A stretch of 64,000 nucleotides of DNA from Tenacibaculum sp. 1_MG-2023 (GTDB taxonomy: Bacteria > Bacteroidota > Bacteroidia > Flavobacteriales > Flavobacteriaceae), in NCBI RefSeq assembly GCF_030547425.1, contig NZ_JAUORH010000010.1, positions 61,524 through 125,523 on the forward strand. Reading direction: 5' to 3'. Below, one piece after another: positions 1-8,964 of the stretch. The position numbers and the translations under genes were made by a program. The notes under the pieces are model-generated. The model worked only from the letters and a program-made list of their open reading frames with translations. It did no database searches and had not been told where the DNA came from. Within the stretch, counting starts at the first letter, position 1; every line of letters begins with the position of its first letter.

Positions 1-905
1 TCATTAAATTTATAGCTAGATGTAGCTTTTGATGATGATCCTGATGTATAGAATGGCCATACATTGGTCTCTGTACTTTTTTCAATTTCTTCAAAATCAG
101 ATTGACTATAAGTTGCCCAAGATTTTACAGTAATTGTGTAACCAGAAACAAGTAAAGCTTGGTTGGTTACTCTTTGTAAAGAACCAGATGGACCAAATAA
201 ATTATTCCAATCATCTTGATTTTGAAATTGATCAGGATTTTGGTACATATCAGTAAAATAACCAGAGAAAAACCATCCTCCTGCTCTAACAGCTAGAAAA
301 GCATACTTATTAAAATTCATATCTACAGTAATTCTACTTGCAGAAGCTTTTTCATTTAATGGTTTTGAAACACTATTAGACTTCTTTCCCCAGAAACCAA
401 CTCCTGAAGAACCGTTGCTTTGTGCCCATGAGTTTTGAATATCATCATTAGACGTTTGAGAATCAAAATGAATTGCCGCAGAAGAACCTTTTTCAACTTG
501 TAATTTTAACTCTTCAAAGGCTGGAGTGTATATAGGGTTAGTTCCCATGTTGCCTCCAATCCAATTGTTAGAGTTTGTATAATTACTCATTGCTATTTTA
601 TACAAGAATGTACCTGTATCTTCTGTTTTACTTAGCATTGTAGCGTAATTACCGCTTAAAGTATTTAAAGGGTTACCTTCATACAATACTCCTACAGATT
701 TTGGGGGAACACCATCAAAATAGTTATATAGTTCTGACGCTGAACTTTGGACTGGTAATACACCTTGTATCATTTGAAAACTTTTGTCACTTAAGTTTAA
801 TGATTGACAAAGGGCATTATACATTCCATTAGTTGGAGTTTCCATATTTGCTCCAACTTGTTCTTTTACGACACCATTAGATGGTTCTGTAAGTTTTGTT
901 GCCAT
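1..905 (-). CDS. Unrecognised protein, 5' part (runs off the left edge)
   Basis: An open frame of about 301 codons starts at the ATG at 905-903 and stays open to base 1, so the 3' end is missing. The N-terminus has no signal peptide or membrane segment. The product is rich in Asn, Ser, Thr, Gly and aromatic residues (for example NNWIGGNMG, GGWFFSGYF), which suggests a soluble beta-rich protein. I do not recognise the family and assign no function. A Bacteroidetes-type -7 match lies at 973-980 (minus strand), and a 7-bp stem (943-949 with 962-968) would sit at the very start of the transcript. Confidence 0.8.
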   Translation of the reverse strand, partial: MATKLTEPSNGVVKEQVGANMETPTNGMYNALCQSLNLSDKSFQMIQGVLPVQSSASELYNYFDGVPPKSVGVLYEGNPLNTLSGNYATMLSKTEDTGTFLYKIAMSNYTNSNNWIGGNMGTNPIYTPAFEELKLQVEKGSSAAIHFDSQTSNDDIQNSWAQSNGSSGVGFWGKKSNSVSKPLNEKASASRITVDMNFNKYAFLAVRAGGWFFSGYFTDMYQNPDQFQNQDDWNNLFGPSGSLQRVTNQALLVSGYTITVKSWATYSQSDFEEIEKSTETNVWPFYTSGSSSKATSSYKFN

Positions 906-942
906 GATAATTTAGTTTTAAGTTTAGTTTTTACCTACTCTA

Positions 943-980
943 TTTAGGCTTTTCGGTATACGCCTAAAAATCCAAAACTA
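943..980 (-). promoter_or_regulatory. Candidate promoter and 5' hairpin of the left-edge gene
   Basis: On the minus strand TAGTTTTG (980-973) fits the TAnnTTTG -7 consensus of Bacteroidetes. The following bases fold as GCC TAAA paired with TTTAGGC (962-968 with 943-949). The rest of the interval 906-1222 holds no gene that I can support. Confidence 0.35.
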
Positions 981-1222
981 TTTAACAGATGATCAAGCTA
1001 TTAAATTAAAGAATGAGGTATGAAGTATAAAGTTGCGCGCTAATCATAAACCATACAATACAAGTTTTGGTTTTACTCTTACTAAATTATATAAATAACA
1101 AACGAATCACTTTACAAAAACCTTAAACGTTGTTTATTAATACGTTAAGTAGTATTAAATAGGTACAAGGCTTAACCAAAAACAATATAAGACGCTAAAA
1201 AACAGATAATTACACATATGGA

Positions 1223-2482
1223 TTATGTTTTCTGTTTTTTCTTTTTAGCTGCAGGAAATAATACATTGTTTAATATTAAACGATATCCAGGAGAGGTTGG
1301 GTGTAAGTCTAACTCTGTTTTAGGGTCTCCTACTCTATGCTGATAATCTTCAGGATCATGACCACCATAAAAAGTAAACATTCCTTTCCCTTTAGTTCCG
1401 TGAATATAGCGCCCCTCTCCATTGGTTTTATTGCCTCCTAAAACAATGACTGTAGATTTTATTGTATTAGGGTCAAAAGAAGTTGTTTGTCCCATAAAAC
1501 CTTTAACTAACATAGTATGATTTTGGGTAAGCATTGTTGGAACTTGATCCCATTTTGCCGAAAACTCTTTCAATACAAAATAGTCTACCTCTTTTCTTAT
1601 TCTTCGCTTACGAGTCATATCTATTGAAGAAAACTCATAGGTAGTAGGGTTACGAATCAATTCAAAATCTTTAAACGCAAGTGTTTTATTAAAGTTAATT
1701 TTCGATTGATAATTAGGCTCTGAAGCATCTCCATCAAACATTCCTTCACAAATATCTACCCCATCAGCAGCTAGTGCAATATCAAAGCTATCAGTTGCAG
1801 AACACATCGCAAACATAAACCCTCCGCCAACTACATAATCTCTAATTTTTTTGGCTACTGCTCCTTTTTCTTCAGACACTTTACTATACCCTAATCTTTT
1901 CGCTAAAGCTTCAGCATCTTTTTTTTGTTGAATATACCAAGGAGCTGTTCTAAAAGCTCCATAAAAACGTCCATACTGCCCTGTAAAGTCTTCATGATGT
2001 AAATGCAGCCACTCATACAATAACAATTTATCATTCAACACCTCTTCATCATATATTACATCAAAAGATATTTCAGCATACGTTAATACCATCGTTACCG
2101 CATCATCCCACGGCATTTTATCTTTAGGAGAATATACCGCTATTTTTGGTGCTTTTTCTAAAGTTACTGCTTCTTGGTTTTTTGAAGGTGAAGAAATTTC
2201 TTCTAAAATTAATGCTGATTTAGCATCTGAAATTATTTGATAGGAAACACCTCGTATTTTACATTCTTTTTCTACCGCTTCATTATTTTCAATTAAAAAA
2301 GCACCTCCATCATAATTTAATAACCATTTAGCTTTCAAACCATTTTGCAAAGCATAATACACAATACCATATGCTTTTAAATGATTCTTTTGATTTTCGT
2401 TACTCATAGGTACATAAATAAAGGATGCCCATAGTGAGTTTGAAAAAAGGAAAAATGTTAGTATGTAGAGAAATTGTTTCAT
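1223..2482 (-). CDS. Secreted amidotransferase-like protein (family often auto-named asparagine synthetase B)
   Basis: The 419-residue product begins with a hydrophobic signal peptide (residues 1-19, ending near LWAS), so it is exported. A stretch around residues 220-240 (GGGFMFAMCSATDSF) looks like the nucleophile elbow of class-I glutamine-amidotransferase / ThuA-like folds, with Cys as candidate nucleophile. Flavobacterial relatives are commonly labelled asparagine synthetase B, but I see no ATP-pyrophosphatase synthetase domain, so that name is doubtful. The C-terminus is Lys-rich. Its ATG directly abuts the stop codon of the upstream Abi-alpha gene, implying co-transcription. The substrate is unknown. 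Confidence 0.6.
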   Translation of the reverse strand: MKQFLYILTFFLFSNSLWASFIYVPMSNENQKNHLKAYGIVYYALQNGLKAKWLLNYDGGAFLIENNEAVEKECKIRGVSYQIISDAKSALILEEISSPSKNQEAVTLEKAPKIAVYSPKDKMPWDDAVTMVLTYAEISFDVIYDEEVLNDKLLLYEWLHLHHEDFTGQYGRFYGAFRTAPWYIQQKKDAEALAKRLGYSKVSEEKGAVAKKIRDYVVGGGFMFAMCSATDSFDIALAADGVDICEGMFDGDASEPNYQSKINFNKTLAFKDFELIRNPTTYEFSSIDMTRKRRIRKEVDYFVLKEFSAKWDQVPTMLTQNHTMLVKGFMGQTTSFDPNTIKSTVIVLGGNKTNGEGRYIHGTKGKGMFTFYGGHDPEDYQHRVGDPKTELDLHPTSPGYRLILNNVLFPAAKKKKQKT

Positions 2483-3136
2483 TTATGAAGTTATTTTGCC
2501 TAAAAAGGTTTTTCCTAAGTTAGTTAATGAATAAAATTCACCTAAAAAAACATTATCTAAAGGACCAGGTACTATACTATTTGAAAAATTTACATCATAT
2601 AACTCTTTTAACACCCCTAACCTTAGTAGATTATCTATTAAAACTAATTTAATTTCTTCATTAAAAGCTTCTAATTTTTCTTTTATTTCTTCTTTTAACA
2701 AGTGTCTATCTAATTTATCTAAAGAACTTAGTTTGTTAATTGATGAGAGCAGAACTATTTCATCAGAAGAAATTTGATTTAATATTTGAATAAATATATT
2801 ATTACTATCAAATTTGTTTTCTGGATTTAAAGAGTTTGAAAGTAAATTAGCCCAACTATCTTTCATAAAATTATCTTCTTCATATGAACTATATTCTAGT
2901 AGTGTTGATAAATCCTTTACAGGAATTTTCTTTGGAGTTTCAATACCTTTTAATTTTAAAAACTCTTTAGCCTTTAAAATTATGCCTACTTTATTTTTAA
3001 ACCTCCAATACTCTACTTTATCAGTAAGTATTCCTGTTCCTTCTATCAAAGGAGCAGCTATTAGTTTCTCAATAAAGTTTAACGCTTTTTCTGCTGCTAA
3101 GCCAATTCCATTAATTTTTTCTAACTCTTCTTTCAT
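2483..3136 (-). CDS. Abi-alpha / DUF4393 family protein
   Basis: About 217 residues from the ATG at 3136. A longer frame opens at 3154, but that start lies inside the dnaB terminator palindrome, so the shorter form is preferred. The order of motifs matches Abi-alpha (DUF4393) proteins: an N-terminal segment, DKVEYWRFKN, a Lys/Leu-rich amphipathic stretch, then WANLLSNSLNPE and a C-terminal helical part with LTNLGKTFL. Members of this family have been linked to abortive infection, but most are untested. The stop codon touches the start codon of the next gene with zero spacing. No membrane segment is obvious. Function here is inferred only from family resemblance. Confidence 0.6.
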   Translation of the reverse strand: MKEELEKINGIGLAAEKALNFIEKLIAAPLIEGTGILTDKVEYWRFKNKVGIILKAKEFLKLKGIETPKKIPVKDLSTLLEYSSYEEDNFMKDSWANLLSNSLNPENKFDSNNIFIQILNQISSDEIVLLSSINKLSSLDKLDRHLLKEEIKEKLEAFNEEIKLVLIDNLLRLGVLKELYDVNFSNSIVPGPLDNVFLGEFYSLTNLGKTFLGKITS

Positions 3137-3147
3137 TATAAAACTAA

Positions 3148-3179
3148 AATACACAATTACTTCGAAGTAATTGTGTATT
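3148..3179 (-). terminator. Terminator of dnaB (32-bp perfect palindrome)
   Basis: Two 16-base arms (3148-3163 and 3164-3179) are exactly complementary, centred on TTCGAA, and are followed on the minus strand by a T-rich stretch. It lies 29 bp past the dnaB stop codon and just before the Abi-alpha start. Confidence 0.75.
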
Positions 3180-3207
3180 CTATAATATTTTAAGTTTTAT
3201 TTAAAGA

Positions 3208-4722
3208 TTAAAACGGAACATCATCGTCACTTGGACCAAAAGCATCTTCTGGTGAAGCAAAATTACTAGACGCTACTTCATCGTTAAACCCTGAGTTCAT
3301 ACTCGATTGGAATTCACTACTAAACCCTTCTTCTAAATCTGAGAACTTTGCTAAGTGTCCTGTAAACTTCAAACGAATATTATCTAATCCACCATTACGG
3401 TGTTTTGCTACAATAAACTCCCCTTGTCCTTCACATGGCGAATGATCGTCGTCATCCCATTCTGTCATTCCATAGTATTCAGGACGATAAATAAACGATA
3501 CAATATCGGCATCCTGCTCAATTGCTCCAGATTCACGAAGATCGGATAGTAACGGACGTTTACTTCCTCCACGGGTTTCAACCGCACGTGATAACTGAGA
3601 AAGGGCAATTACAGGTACATTTAATTCTTTACCTAGTGCTTTTAAGTTACGCGAAATCGTCGAAATTTCTTGTTCACGGTTACCTCCTGCTCCTCCTGCT
3701 GTCATTAGCTGTAAGTAATCAATAATTAAGATTTTAACTCCGTGTTGTGACACTAAACGACGTGCTTTTGCACGTAAATCGAAAATAGATAATGCTGGTG
3801 TATCATCTATAAAAATAGGGGCATCCGAAAGTTTTTTCACTTTCACGTTTAACTGCTCCCATTCGTGTGGCTCTAAATTTCCTTTACGTAATTTTTCTGA
3901 TGTCAATCCTGTCTCAGAAGAAATCATACGGGTGATTAACTGTACAGATGACATCTCTAATGAAAATACAGCTACCGCATGATTAAAATCAATTGCCATG
4001 TTCTTTGCCATCGATATTACGAAGGCTGTTTTACCCATACCAGGACGAGCTGCAATGATAATTAAATCGGAAGGCTGCCAACCTGATGTTAAAGCATCTA
4101 GTTTTGTAAATCCAGTGGCCAAACCACTCATTCCTTCCTTGGTAGAAATCTCTTGGATTTTATTAATCGATTGTTGTACTAACGAATCAGCTCTTTCTGC
4201 TCCTTTTTTAAGGTTTCCTTGTGTTACTTCAAATAGTTTTCCTTCGGCGTCATCTAATAAATCAAAAACATCTACAGTTTCATCATACGCATTTTCAATA
4301 ATTTCTGAAGAGATAGTAATTAGCTTACGCTGAATGAATTTTTCTAGAATAATTCTAGAGTGAAATTCAATATGTGCAGATGAGGCAACTTTTTGGGTTA
4401 ACCCAATTAAGTAAAAATCTCCTCCTGCTAAATCTAACTTTCCATTTTTCTTTAATTGATTTGATACAGAAAGTAAATCAATTGGTTCTGAGTTTTGGAA
4501 AAGCTCGTAAATAGCGGCATAAATTTCTTGGTGCCTTTTATCATAAAAAGCATCAGGATGTAAAATATCAATTACTTCATCAATCCCTTTTTTATCAATC
4601 ATCATAGCCCCCAAAACAGCCTCTTCTAACTCTAAAGCCTGTGGTGGTAACTTTCCTTTTTCTAAGCTTATAATTCTAGCTTTATCTATTTTTGTTCCTT
4701 TGAGAGATTGGGTTCTTTCCAT
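3208..4722 (-). CDS. dnaB: Replicative DNA helicase DnaB
   Basis: A 504-residue RecA-type hexameric helicase that unwinds DNA ahead of the replication fork. The N-terminal domain (about residues 28-130, PPQALELEEAVLGAMM) is typical. The helicase core follows, with Walker A RPGMGKTAF near residue 230, Walker B ILIIDYLQLM and the arginine-rich LSRAVETRGG region, then SDLRESGAIEQDAD. The acidic C-terminal tail ends in DDDVPF. No intein is present. Length is normal for Bacteroidota. A -7 match lies only five bases upstream of the ATG, so the mRNA may be almost leaderless. Confidence 0.97.
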   Translation of the reverse strand: MERTQSLKGTKIDKARIISLEKGKLPPQALELEEAVLGAMMIDKKGIDEVIDILHPDAFYDKRHQEIYAAIYELFQNSEPIDLLSVSNQLKKNGKLDLAGGDFYLIGLTQKVASSAHIEFHSRIILEKFIQRKLITISSEIIENAYDETVDVFDLLDDAEGKLFEVTQGNLKKGAERADSLVQQSINKIQEISTKEGMSGLATGFTKLDALTSGWQPSDLIIIAARPGMGKTAFVISMAKNMAIDFNHAVAVFSLEMSSVQLITRMISSETGLTSEKLRKGNLEPHEWEQLNVKVKKLSDAPIFIDDTPALSIFDLRAKARRLVSQHGVKILIIDYLQLMTAGGAGGNREQEISTISRNLKALGKELNVPVIALSQLSRAVETRGGSKRPLLSDLRESGAIEQDADIVSFIYRPEYYGMTEWDDDDHSPCEGQGEFIVAKHRNGGLDNIRLKFTGHLAKFSDLEEGFSSEFQSSMNSGFNDEVASSNFASPEDAFGPSDDDVPF

Positions 4723-4727
4723 AATAG

Positions 4728-4735
4728 CAAAAGTA
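4728..4735 (-). promoter_or_regulatory. Candidate -7 element of dnaB
   Basis: TACTTTTG on the minus strand fits TAnnTTTG. The start codon follows about 5 bases later, which predicts a near-leaderless transcript. Confidence 0.4.
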
Positions 4736-4836
4736 AATTTTTAAGATGATATTAGTAGAGACATTATTCAATTTTCTTTATGCACATTTTTTGTAAATAA
4801 ACTGTTATTAACTTGTTGATAACCTTACAACTTTCT

Positions 4837-4844
4837 TATTTTTG
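4837..4844 (+). promoter_or_regulatory. Candidate -7 element of the DUF3810 gene
   Basis: TATTTTTG fits TAnnTTTG, with a TTG at about 4814 at the -33 position. The ATG at 4850 follows immediately. Confidence 0.4.
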
Positions 4845-4849
4845 GTGGC

Positions 4850-5923
4850 ATGCATAACCTAAAAAAATATTTTTTTGTTGCTTTATTTCTGCCTATTCAA
4901 GTAATTTTTGTGCTTTTTATAAGCCAAAAACCACAATGGATTGAATTTTATTATAGTAATGGAATTTACCCGTATATTTCACAATTCTTTCGAATTATTC
5001 TAGGTTGGATTCCTTTTTCTGTTGGGGATATAATTGGTTTTGTTTTATTGTATCTTTTATTAAAATCTATCTATTTTTTAATTAAAAAAAGGTTTCAAAA
5101 CTTCCTTCCTAAGTTAGTAAAATTTATTGCAATTTTATCTATTATTTATTTTTGTTTTTATGCTTTTTGGGGATTAAATTATTTTAGAGAGCCGTTAGCT
5201 AAAAATCTTAAACTAAAACAATCTACCTATACAACTGAAGAATTAATTTCAACTACTAAGAAGATTGTAACAGAATTAAACAAAGTTCATTTACAAATAA
5301 CAAAAAATGATTCAGTAGCTATAATTGTTCCTTATTCTCAAAGAGAAATTTACAGTTTAGCTCCTAACGGTTTTCAAGAACTATCAAAAACTTATCCTCA
5401 ATTAGTTTATCAAACTTCCTCAATTAAAAGTTCATTGGTAAGTTTATTTCAGTCATACAATGGAACATCTGGATATTTAAATCCAATAACGGGAGAAGCT
5501 CAGGTAAATAATATGATTCCTAAAACTGGTTATCCCGCAACTATTTGTCATGAAATGGCGCATCAAATTGGTTGGGCTGCTGAAAACGATGCTAATTTTG
5601 TAAGCTTTTTAGCTTCAATAGCTAATAAAGACTTGTATTTTAAATATTCTGGATATCGTATGGCTTATAATTATTGTATTGGTCAAGTTTATAAGAGAGA
5701 TAAAGAATTAGGTAAAGAAATTGCCAAAACAGTAAATAAAGGTGTATATAAGGACTATAAAGCGACTTATTTACATTGGAAACAGTTTAAAAACCCTATT
5801 GAGCCGTATTTAAAAAAAGGGTACAACTCTTACCTTAAAGCCAATAATCAATCAAAAGGAATTCAATCATACAGTTATGTTGTTGATTTATTAATAGCAT
5901 ATTATAAAAAGAAAGATTCCTGA
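4850..5923 (+). CDS. DUF3810 family membrane protein, metalloprotease-like
   Basis: The 357-residue protein has three hydrophobic N-terminal segments (about residues 8-25, 45-78 and 88-110), then a large extracytoplasmic domain. Near residue 235 the sequence ICHEMAHQIGW contains an HExxH zinc-binding motif, followed by AENDANF with a candidate third ligand (E). This arrangement is that of DUF3810 proteins, predicted membrane-anchored zinc peptidases of Bacteroidota. The substrate is unknown. It is divergent from dnaB and not obviously in an operon with pepT, which has its own promoter match. Confidence 0.8.
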   Translation: MHNLKKYFFVALFLPIQVIFVLFISQKPQWIEFYYSNGIYPYISQFFRIILGWIPFSVGDIIGFVLLYLLLKSIYFLIKKRFQNFLPKLVKFIAILSIIYFCFYAFWGLNYFREPLAKNLKLKQSTYTTEELISTTKKIVTELNKVHLQITKNDSVAIIVPYSQREIYSLAPNGFQELSKTYPQLVYQTSSIKSSLVSLFQSYNGTSGYLNPITGEAQVNNMIPKTGYPATICHEMAHQIGWAAENDANFVSFLASIANKDLYFKYSGYRMAYNYCIGQVYKRDKELGKEIAKTVNKGVYKDYKATYLHWKQFKNPIEPYLKKGYNSYLKANNQSKGIQSYSYVVDLLIAYYKKKDS

Positions 5924-5966
5924 AAATTTCATTGTATTTCAATTGATAAAATACATTTGAATTGGC

Positions 5967-5974
5967 TATTTTTG
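5967..5974 (+). promoter_or_regulatory. Candidate -7 element of pepT
   Basis: TATTTTTG fits TAnnTTTG; a TTG lies about 21 bases upstream. The ATG is at 5994. Confidence 0.45.
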
Positions 5975-5993
5975 GTGCTTTAAAAATACTACG

Positions 5994-7232
5994 ATGAACA
6001 AACAACATATAATCGACCGATTTGTAAAATATGTAACTATTGATACTGAAAGTGACCCTAATAACCCTGCATTTCCAAGTACTGAAAAGCAATGGAATTT
6101 AGCTAAGGTTCTTGAAAAAGAACTAAAGGAAATAGGAATGGAAGATGTTGAATTAGACGAGAATTGTTATTTAATGGCAACGTTACCTAGTAACTTAAAT
6201 TACGAAGTACCAACTATTGGTTTTGTTGCTCATATTGATACAAGTCCAGATTTTACTGGAGCTAATGTAAAACCTCAAATTCATGAGAATTACGACGGAA
6301 AAGATATCTTATTAAACAAAGAAGAAAACATCGTTTTATCTCCTGATTATTTTGATGATTTACTACAATATAAAGGACAAACTATAATCACTACTGACGG
6401 TACTACCTTATTAGGTGCTGATGATAAAGCAGGTGTTACTGAAATTGTTTCTGCAATGGAGTACTTAATCCAACACCCAGAAATTAAGCATGGCAAAATC
6501 CGTATTTGCTTTACTCCTGATGAAGAAGTTGGTAAAGGTGCACATATGTTTGATGTTGAAAAGTTTGGTGCAGAATGGGCTTACACCATGGATGGAAGTC
6601 AAATTGGAGAACTAGAATATGAAAACTTTAATGCAGCTGGTGCTACAGTTACTATTCAAGGTAAAATTGTACACCCAGGATATGCAAAAGGCAAAATGAT
6701 TAATTCTATGCTTATTGCTAGTGAGTTTATCAATGCATTGCCTGAAGATGAAGTTCCTGAAAGAACAACTGGTTATGAAGGTTTCTTCCACCTACACCAC
6801 ATGGAAGGTAAAGTTGAGCAAACTACGTTGAGCTATATTATTAGAGATCATGATATGGACCAGTTTAACAACCGTAAAAAAGCGATATTAGATTTAGCTG
6901 AAGTTTTAAATGCTAAACGTGGACAAAAGTTAATTAGTGTTGAAATTAAAGATCAATATTTTAACATGAAAGAAAAGGTAACTCCTGTAATGCACATTGT
7001 TGATATTGCTGAAGAGGTAATGAAAGATATGGGAATTACTCCGTTAATTAAACCCATTCGTGGTGGTACTGACGGTTCTCAATTATCGTATAAAGGCTTA
7101 CCATGCCCTAATATTTTTGCTGGCGGACATAACTTTCATGGACGTTACGAGTATGTTCCTGCTGAAAGTATAGTAAAGGCTAGTGAAGTAATTGTTGGAA
7201 TTGCACAAAAAGTTGCGGTAAAATTTAAGTAA
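5994..7232 (+). CDS. pepT: Peptidase T (tripeptide aminopeptidase)
   Basis: A 412-residue M20-family zinc aminopeptidase that releases the N-terminal residue of tripeptides in the cytoplasm. Metal-binding motifs are present in order: [10 protein letters not shown] near residue 80, GADDKAGV near 140, TPDEEVGKG near 176 and DGSQIG near 198. The terminal GGTDGSQLS and [13 protein letters not shown] segments complete the active site. Length and motif order match PepT closely. A rho-independent terminator follows, so it is probably monocistronic. Confidence 0.95.
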   Translation: MNKQHIIDRFVKYVTIDTESDPNNPAFPSTEKQWNLAKVLEKELKEIGMEDVELDENCYLMATLPSNLNYEVPTIGFVAHIDTSPDFTGANVKPQIHENYDGKDILLNKEENIVLSPDYFDDLLQYKGQTIITTDGTTLLGADDKAGVTEIVSAMEYLIQHPEIKHGKIRICFTPDEEVGKGAHMFDVEKFGAEWAYTMDGSQIGELEYENFNAAGATVTIQGKIVHPGYAKGKMINSMLIASEFINALPEDEVPERTTGYEGFFHLHHMEGKVEQTTLSYIIRDHDMDQFNNRKKAILDLAEVLNAKRGQKLISVEIKDQYFNMKEKVTPVMHIVDIAEEVMKDMGITPLIKPIRGGTDGSQLSYKGLPCPNIFAGGHNFHGRYEYVPAESIVKASEVIVGIAQKVAVKFK

Positions 7233-7256
7233 TCTTACACTAGCTTTTATAAAATC

Positions 7257-7287
7257 AAAAACTCTAGCTTCCGCTAGAGTTTTTTTT
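7257..7287 (+). terminator. Terminator of pepT
   Basis: ACTCTAGC and GCTAGAGT pair around a TTCC loop, flanked by A and T runs, about 27 bp after the pepT stop. Confidence 0.85.
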
Positions 7288-7467
7288 ATGATATTTTACC
7301 CCTTAAAAAATATCATTTTGTTTGAAATAAATCCCCTTAATTTTATTTCATAGCAAATATGATTCTTTTGAAAAGATTATATCATAGGAAAATTCCCTTT
7401 TGCTTAGACGCAAAACTCCCTAATTTCACAAAAAAACACAAATTTGTGAATTTCTTTCATTTTATTT

Positions 7468-7495
7468 TTTGTAATCAGTTACCTATATACTTTTG
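7468..7495 (+). promoter_or_regulatory. Promoter of lysA
   Basis: TTTG at 7468-7471 (-33) and TACTTTTG at 7488-7495 (-7) are spaced as in Bacteroidetes promoters. The predicted start of transcription is about a dozen bases ahead of the ATG at 7515. The rest of 7288-7467 holds nothing recognised. Confidence 0.55.
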
Positions 7496-7514
7496 CCCAT
7501 AAATATTAAAGTAA

Positions 7515-8720
7515 ATGAATAGACAAGACCTTTTAAAGTTAGCCGATAAATATCAGTCACCTTTGTATGTTTACGACACTGAAAAAATTATTTCTCAGTA
7601 TAAAAAGATAACATCTGCTTTTTCTAAAGTAAAAAACGTAAAGATTAATTATGCTGTTAAAGCTTTATCAAATATCAATATTCTAAAGGTTTTCAACAAG
7701 CTTAACAGCGGTTTAGATACAGTTTCTATTCAAGAGGTTAAACTTGGTTTATTAGCAGGGTTTGAGCCTCATGAAATTATATATACACCTAATGGAGTTT
7801 CTCTACAAGAAATAGAAGAAGTTGCTAAATTAGGTGTTCAAATTAATATTGATAATCTGTCTATTTTAGAATTATTCGGGCAAAAACACCCTAAAATCCC
7901 AGTTTGTATTCGTATTAACCCGCATGTAATGGCTGGTGGAAATAGTAAAATATCTGTAGGTCATATCGATTCTAAGTTTGGAATTTCAATTCATCAAGTA
8001 CCTCATATAAAAAGAGTTGTTGAAAATACAGGAATGCATATTAATGGAATACATATGCATACAGGTTCTGATATTTTAGATATTGATACTTTTATAAGGG
8101 CCACAGAAATTTTATTTGATACTGCACGACAGTTTAAAGACATTGATTTTATTGATTTTGGTAGTGGTTTTAAAGTTCCTTATAAAAAAGACGATATTTC
8201 AACCGATATAAATGAATTAGGTAAAAAACTATCTACGAGGTTTAATGAGTTCTGTAAAAATTACGGAAAAGAAGTTACTTTAATGTTTGAGCCTGGAAAA
8301 TTTTTGGTAAGTGAAGCTGGATGTTTTTTAGCAAAAGTAAATGTTATTAAGCAAACAACTTCAACTGTTTTTGCTGGTATTGATAGCGGTTTAAATCACT
8401 TAATACGTCCAATGTTTTACAACTCTTATCATTACATTGAAAACCTATCTAACCCAAAAGGAAGAGAACGCTTTTACAGTATAGTTGGATATATTTGTGA
8501 AAATGATACCTTTGGTTCTAATAGAAGAATCAATGAAATAGCTGAAGACGATATATTATGTTTTCATAATGCGGGTGCTTATTGCTTTTCTATGGCTTCA
8601 AATTATAATTCAAGGTTTAGACCTGCTGAAGTTATGATTTACAAAGGAAAAGATTATTTGATTAGAAAAAGAGAAACTATGGACGATATTCTTAAAAATC
8701 AAGAAAGTATTATCTTATAA
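7515..8720 (+). CDS. lysA: Diaminopimelate decarboxylase
   Basis: A 401-residue fold-type III PLP enzyme that decarboxylates meso-diaminopimelate to L-lysine, the last step of lysine synthesis. The PLP-binding lysine is in INYAVKALSN near residue 49. HIDSKFGIS, HMHTGSD, FGSGFKVPY (the glycine-rich phosphate-binding loop) and EPGKFLV follow in family order. The C-terminal CENDTFG and GAYCFSMASNYN carry substrate-binding residues. Length is normal. It stands alone between its own promoter and terminator. Confidence 0.95.
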   Translation: MNRQDLLKLADKYQSPLYVYDTEKIISQYKKITSAFSKVKNVKINYAVKALSNINILKVFNKLNSGLDTVSIQEVKLGLLAGFEPHEIIYTPNGVSLQEIEEVAKLGVQINIDNLSILELFGQKHPKIPVCIRINPHVMAGGNSKISVGHIDSKFGISIHQVPHIKRVVENTGMHINGIHMHTGSDILDIDTFIRATEILFDTARQFKDIDFIDFGSGFKVPYKKDDISTDINELGKKLSTRFNEFCKNYGKEVTLMFEPGKFLVSEAGCFLAKVNVIKQTTSTVFAGIDSGLNHLIRPMFYNSYHYIENLSNPKGRERFYSIVGYICENDTFGSNRRINEIAEDDILCFHNAGAYCFSMASNYNSRFRPAEVMIYKGKDYLIRKRETMDDILKNQESIIL

Positions 8721-8730
8721 TCCTAGATTT

Positions 8731-8766
8731 AAAAACTCTGACCTTAATAAGGCCAGAGTTTTTTTA
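8731..8766 (+). terminator. Terminator of lysA
   Basis: AACTCTGACCTT pairs with AAGGCCAGAGTT with one mismatch, then a T run. Confidence 0.8.
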
Positions 8767-8913
8767 AAATATAATCAACCCCTCAAAGACTATATTTTAA
8801 AACGTTGTAATTAAAGTCCCCTATCTTTATTTACGTCTACAAATATCACTTATTTATTTCAACAATTTCACAGGAAAAGCACCCTTTATCACAAAATATT
8901 CAGGCAAAAAGCA

Positions 8914-8940
8914 AAAAAACCACTCAAAAAATGAGTGGCT
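8914..8940 (-). terminator. Terminator of the TonB-dependent receptor gene
   Basis: CCACTCA and TGAGTGG (8920-8938) form the stem; the minus strand continues with a run of seven T. Confidence 0.8.
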
Positions 8941-8964
8941 TTATAAGTCTTTTGTTCTTATTTA

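Noticed and set aside
1223..2482. Asparagine synthetase B
   Set aside because: The common automatic name is not supported: there is a signal peptide, no N-terminal catalytic Cys of the amidotransferase type and no synthetase P-loop.
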